A DNA stretch of 44,084 nucleotides from Bacillota bacterium (GTDB taxonomy: Bacteria; Bacillota; Clostridia; Lachnospirales; Lachnospiraceae). The stretch spans positions 1 through 44,084 of the forward strand of contig JAFAGA010000004.1 in the NCBI GenBank assembly GCA_023423045.1, written 5' to 3'. The translations under genes and the position numbers were made by a program. Below, in pieces: positions 42,928 to 44,084 of the stretch. A model generated the notes under the pieces. It saw nothing but the letters and a program-made list of their open reading frames with translations, was not told the DNA's origin and did not search any database. Numbering within the stretch: position 1 is the stretch's first letter; the number at the start of each line of letters is the position of its first letter.

Positions 42928-44084
42928 CTTCCGGCTATATTCGCTCTTAACATATCGAATACATTATAGATATCGATCATACCATATCCCCAGTCTCGGT
43001 TGGGGTACGTCAGTGTGGGACTTCGATTGGCCCCCCTGATTAAGAATTTCTTTACTTCAACCGAGTTAATGCCGGGATAATTATTTCGTACACCTCCCCA
43101 TTCCAGCAGGATGGCAGCAACACCGGCGGCATGGGCTGCTGCTGCTCCGGTTCCCGATACTTCTGTATAGCCCTGCTCCAGCGTCGGCGCCATGATATTC
43201 ACCCCCGGAGCTGCAAGGTCCGGTTTAATTCCTCCGGTTCTGGTATATCCCCTGCTGGCTCTCTGATACAGATTGTTATTCAGGGGGCTGTAGGCTGTCA
43301 CAGTGATGGGTGTGGAAGTATTGCCAGGATTCGTAATTGTCGTGTAAGGATCCGGCTGTACAAAATAGGTATTCTCCGAGAGAAACCCATCCATTGGAAG
43401 CCATATGTTAAAGCTTCCCTCCAGGTCTCCTCTGGTATATACCTGAAATCTCCATATCCCCGAAGTAGGGGCAACAAATCGCATTATGATCACCTGATCC
43501 CCGGTTCGGGTTTCTATCATCTGATAATCAATAAAGATTCTGGTCCTCTCAAAGACAAAGCTGACCTCGCGGCTCACGATAAGCCGTTCTGATATTCTTG
43601 GAATATATTCTCCGGTGGGTGAGAGGATATCGATGGAATAAGTATTGGGCGCTCTTCCCCACAGTTCCATTGTAAATCCGGGCTCATCCTCACCTACATT
43701 CAGCTCCACGGTGCTGTATCCGATCTGAGCATCCACCTGGCTGAAGAAATGCCTGCGCATCGTCCCTTCATTTCCTCCCGACACAGTTATGGCTACTCCC
43801 GGAAAATCCGCGGTAAGATATAAGAAAGTGCCTAATCCTCCAAATCCGTCATGTGATCCCTGAGAGCTGCCCAGCCCCAGGCAAATCGCAATAGGACGCC
43901 CGAGCCTGCGTGCTACTTCAATTGTATATTGAACTCCCCACATAATATCATTTTCCTGATAAGCAGGAACTCCCGGCGGTATTATATAAAACTCCCTCAA
44001 TGCCTGCTTCATGGGTTTGAGCTTTACTACAACCAACTCTGAATCCGGAACGACTCCGCTGAAATTGTTCGCATTATCTTCGGA
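42924..44084 (-). CDS. S8 (subtilisin-like) family protein, C-terminal part, catalytic Ser replaced by Gly
   Basis: The reading frame stays open to the window edge, so the N-terminus with the catalytic Asp and His lies outside; 386 residues are visible. FSGVVPDSELVVVKLK, AICLGLGSSQGSHDG, the oxyanion region VSGGNEG and LAAPGVNIMAPT are typical of Lachnospiraceae/Csp-type subtilases. The Ser motif GTSMAA reads SGTGAAAAHAAG, with GGA (Gly) at the nucleophile position, as in pseudoproteases such as C. difficile CspC. The C-terminus NRDWGYGMIDIYNVF is complete. Its stop overlaps that of the convergent P-II gene. Confidence 0.85.
   Translation of the reverse strand, partial: SEDNANNFSGVVPDSELVVVKLKPMKQALREFYIIPPGVPAYQENDIMWGVQYTIEVARRLGRPIAICLGLGSSQGSHDGFGGLGTFLYLTADFPGVAITVSGGNEGTMRRHFFSQVDAQIGYSTVELNVGEDEPGFTMELWGRAPNTYSIDILSPTGEYIPRISERLIVSREVSFVFERTRIFIDYQMIETRTGDQVIIMRFVAPTSGIWRFQVYTRGDLEGSFNIWLPMDGFLSENTYFVQPDPYTTITNPGNTSTPITVTAYSPLNNNLYQRASRGYTRTGGIKPDLAAPGVNIMAPTLEQGYTEVSGTGAAAAHAAGVAAILLEWGGVRNNYPGINSVEVKKFLIRGANRSPTLTYPNRDWGYGMIDIYNVFDMLRANIAGS

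Overview
The window looks like chromosomal DNA of a low-to-moderate GC Gram-positive anaerobe, most likely a Lachnospiraceae or Clostridium cluster XIVa relative. The signs are strong GGAGG ribosome binding sites, occasional TTG starts, a T-box leader, LplB/LplC-type sugar permeases, a YesM/YesN-type two-component system, an S8 protease of the Csp/Lachnospiraceae type and a DUF1538/P-II pair. This is inferred from gene content; no 16S rRNA or other taxonomic marker is present.

Layout. (1) 1-3120: a palindrome carrying opposed promoters precedes a CPBP/Abi membrane protease. Facing it is an AlaA-like aminotransferase under a T-box leader with its own promoter and terminator. A 72-bp relic of an AraC-family gene follows. 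(2) 3121-22315: a glycan-utilisation cassette, by eye more AT-rich than much of the flanking DNA. It consists of two leftward catabolic operons, each headed by a divergent regulator gene. Operon A is solute-binding lipoprotein, two permeases, FAD-dependent oxidoreductase and a 1061-aa GH106-like hydrolase, with the sensor kinase divergent from it. Operon B is an arabinose/fucose isomerase-like protein, an SGNH hydrolase, an uncharacterised 826-aa protein and a GH3 glycosidase, with the AraC-type response regulator divergent from it. The two divergent regions share an ATTTCACATATTTT-like element, a candidate operator. The simplest reading is that the kinase senses an extracellular sugar and the regulator activates both operons. 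Imported oligosaccharide would then be processed by cytoplasmic glycosidases, an esterase, an oxidoreductase and an isomerase.

(3) 22312-25857: an AraC/GyrI-like regulator holding the intact copy of the 72-bp sequence, a SagB-type nitroreductase, a Nudix hydrolase, and an aldo/keto-reductase-like Fe-S protein that seems to lack the catalytic tetrad. (4) 25878-32544: a 7TMR-DISM-type histidine kinase and an OmpR-type regulator, both GC-richer by eye. They flank a small unknown protein, a secreted Ig-like/cadherin-like surface protein and a DUF2442 protein. (5) 32565-44084: tRNA-Gln(CTG), a CDF metal exporter, three tandem 72-bp hairpin repeats, a membrane glycerophosphodiesterase, a YbjQ-family protein, a second CPBP protease, a D,D-carboxypeptidase, a cluster of palindromic repeats, a LiaF-like membrane protein, a DUF1538 membrane protein overlapping a double-domain P-II-like gene, and the C-terminal part of an S8-family protein whose catalytic Ser position is Gly.

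The best candidates for something undescribed are the glycan cassette with its unrecognised 826-aa protein and FAD enzyme, the 72-bp direct repeat at its edge, a 116-bp inverted-repeat element precisely flanked by 12-bp direct repeats between two convergent genes, the 3 x 72-bp hairpin array, and the DUF1538/double P-II pair. I see no CRISPR array, no transposase and no phage gene.
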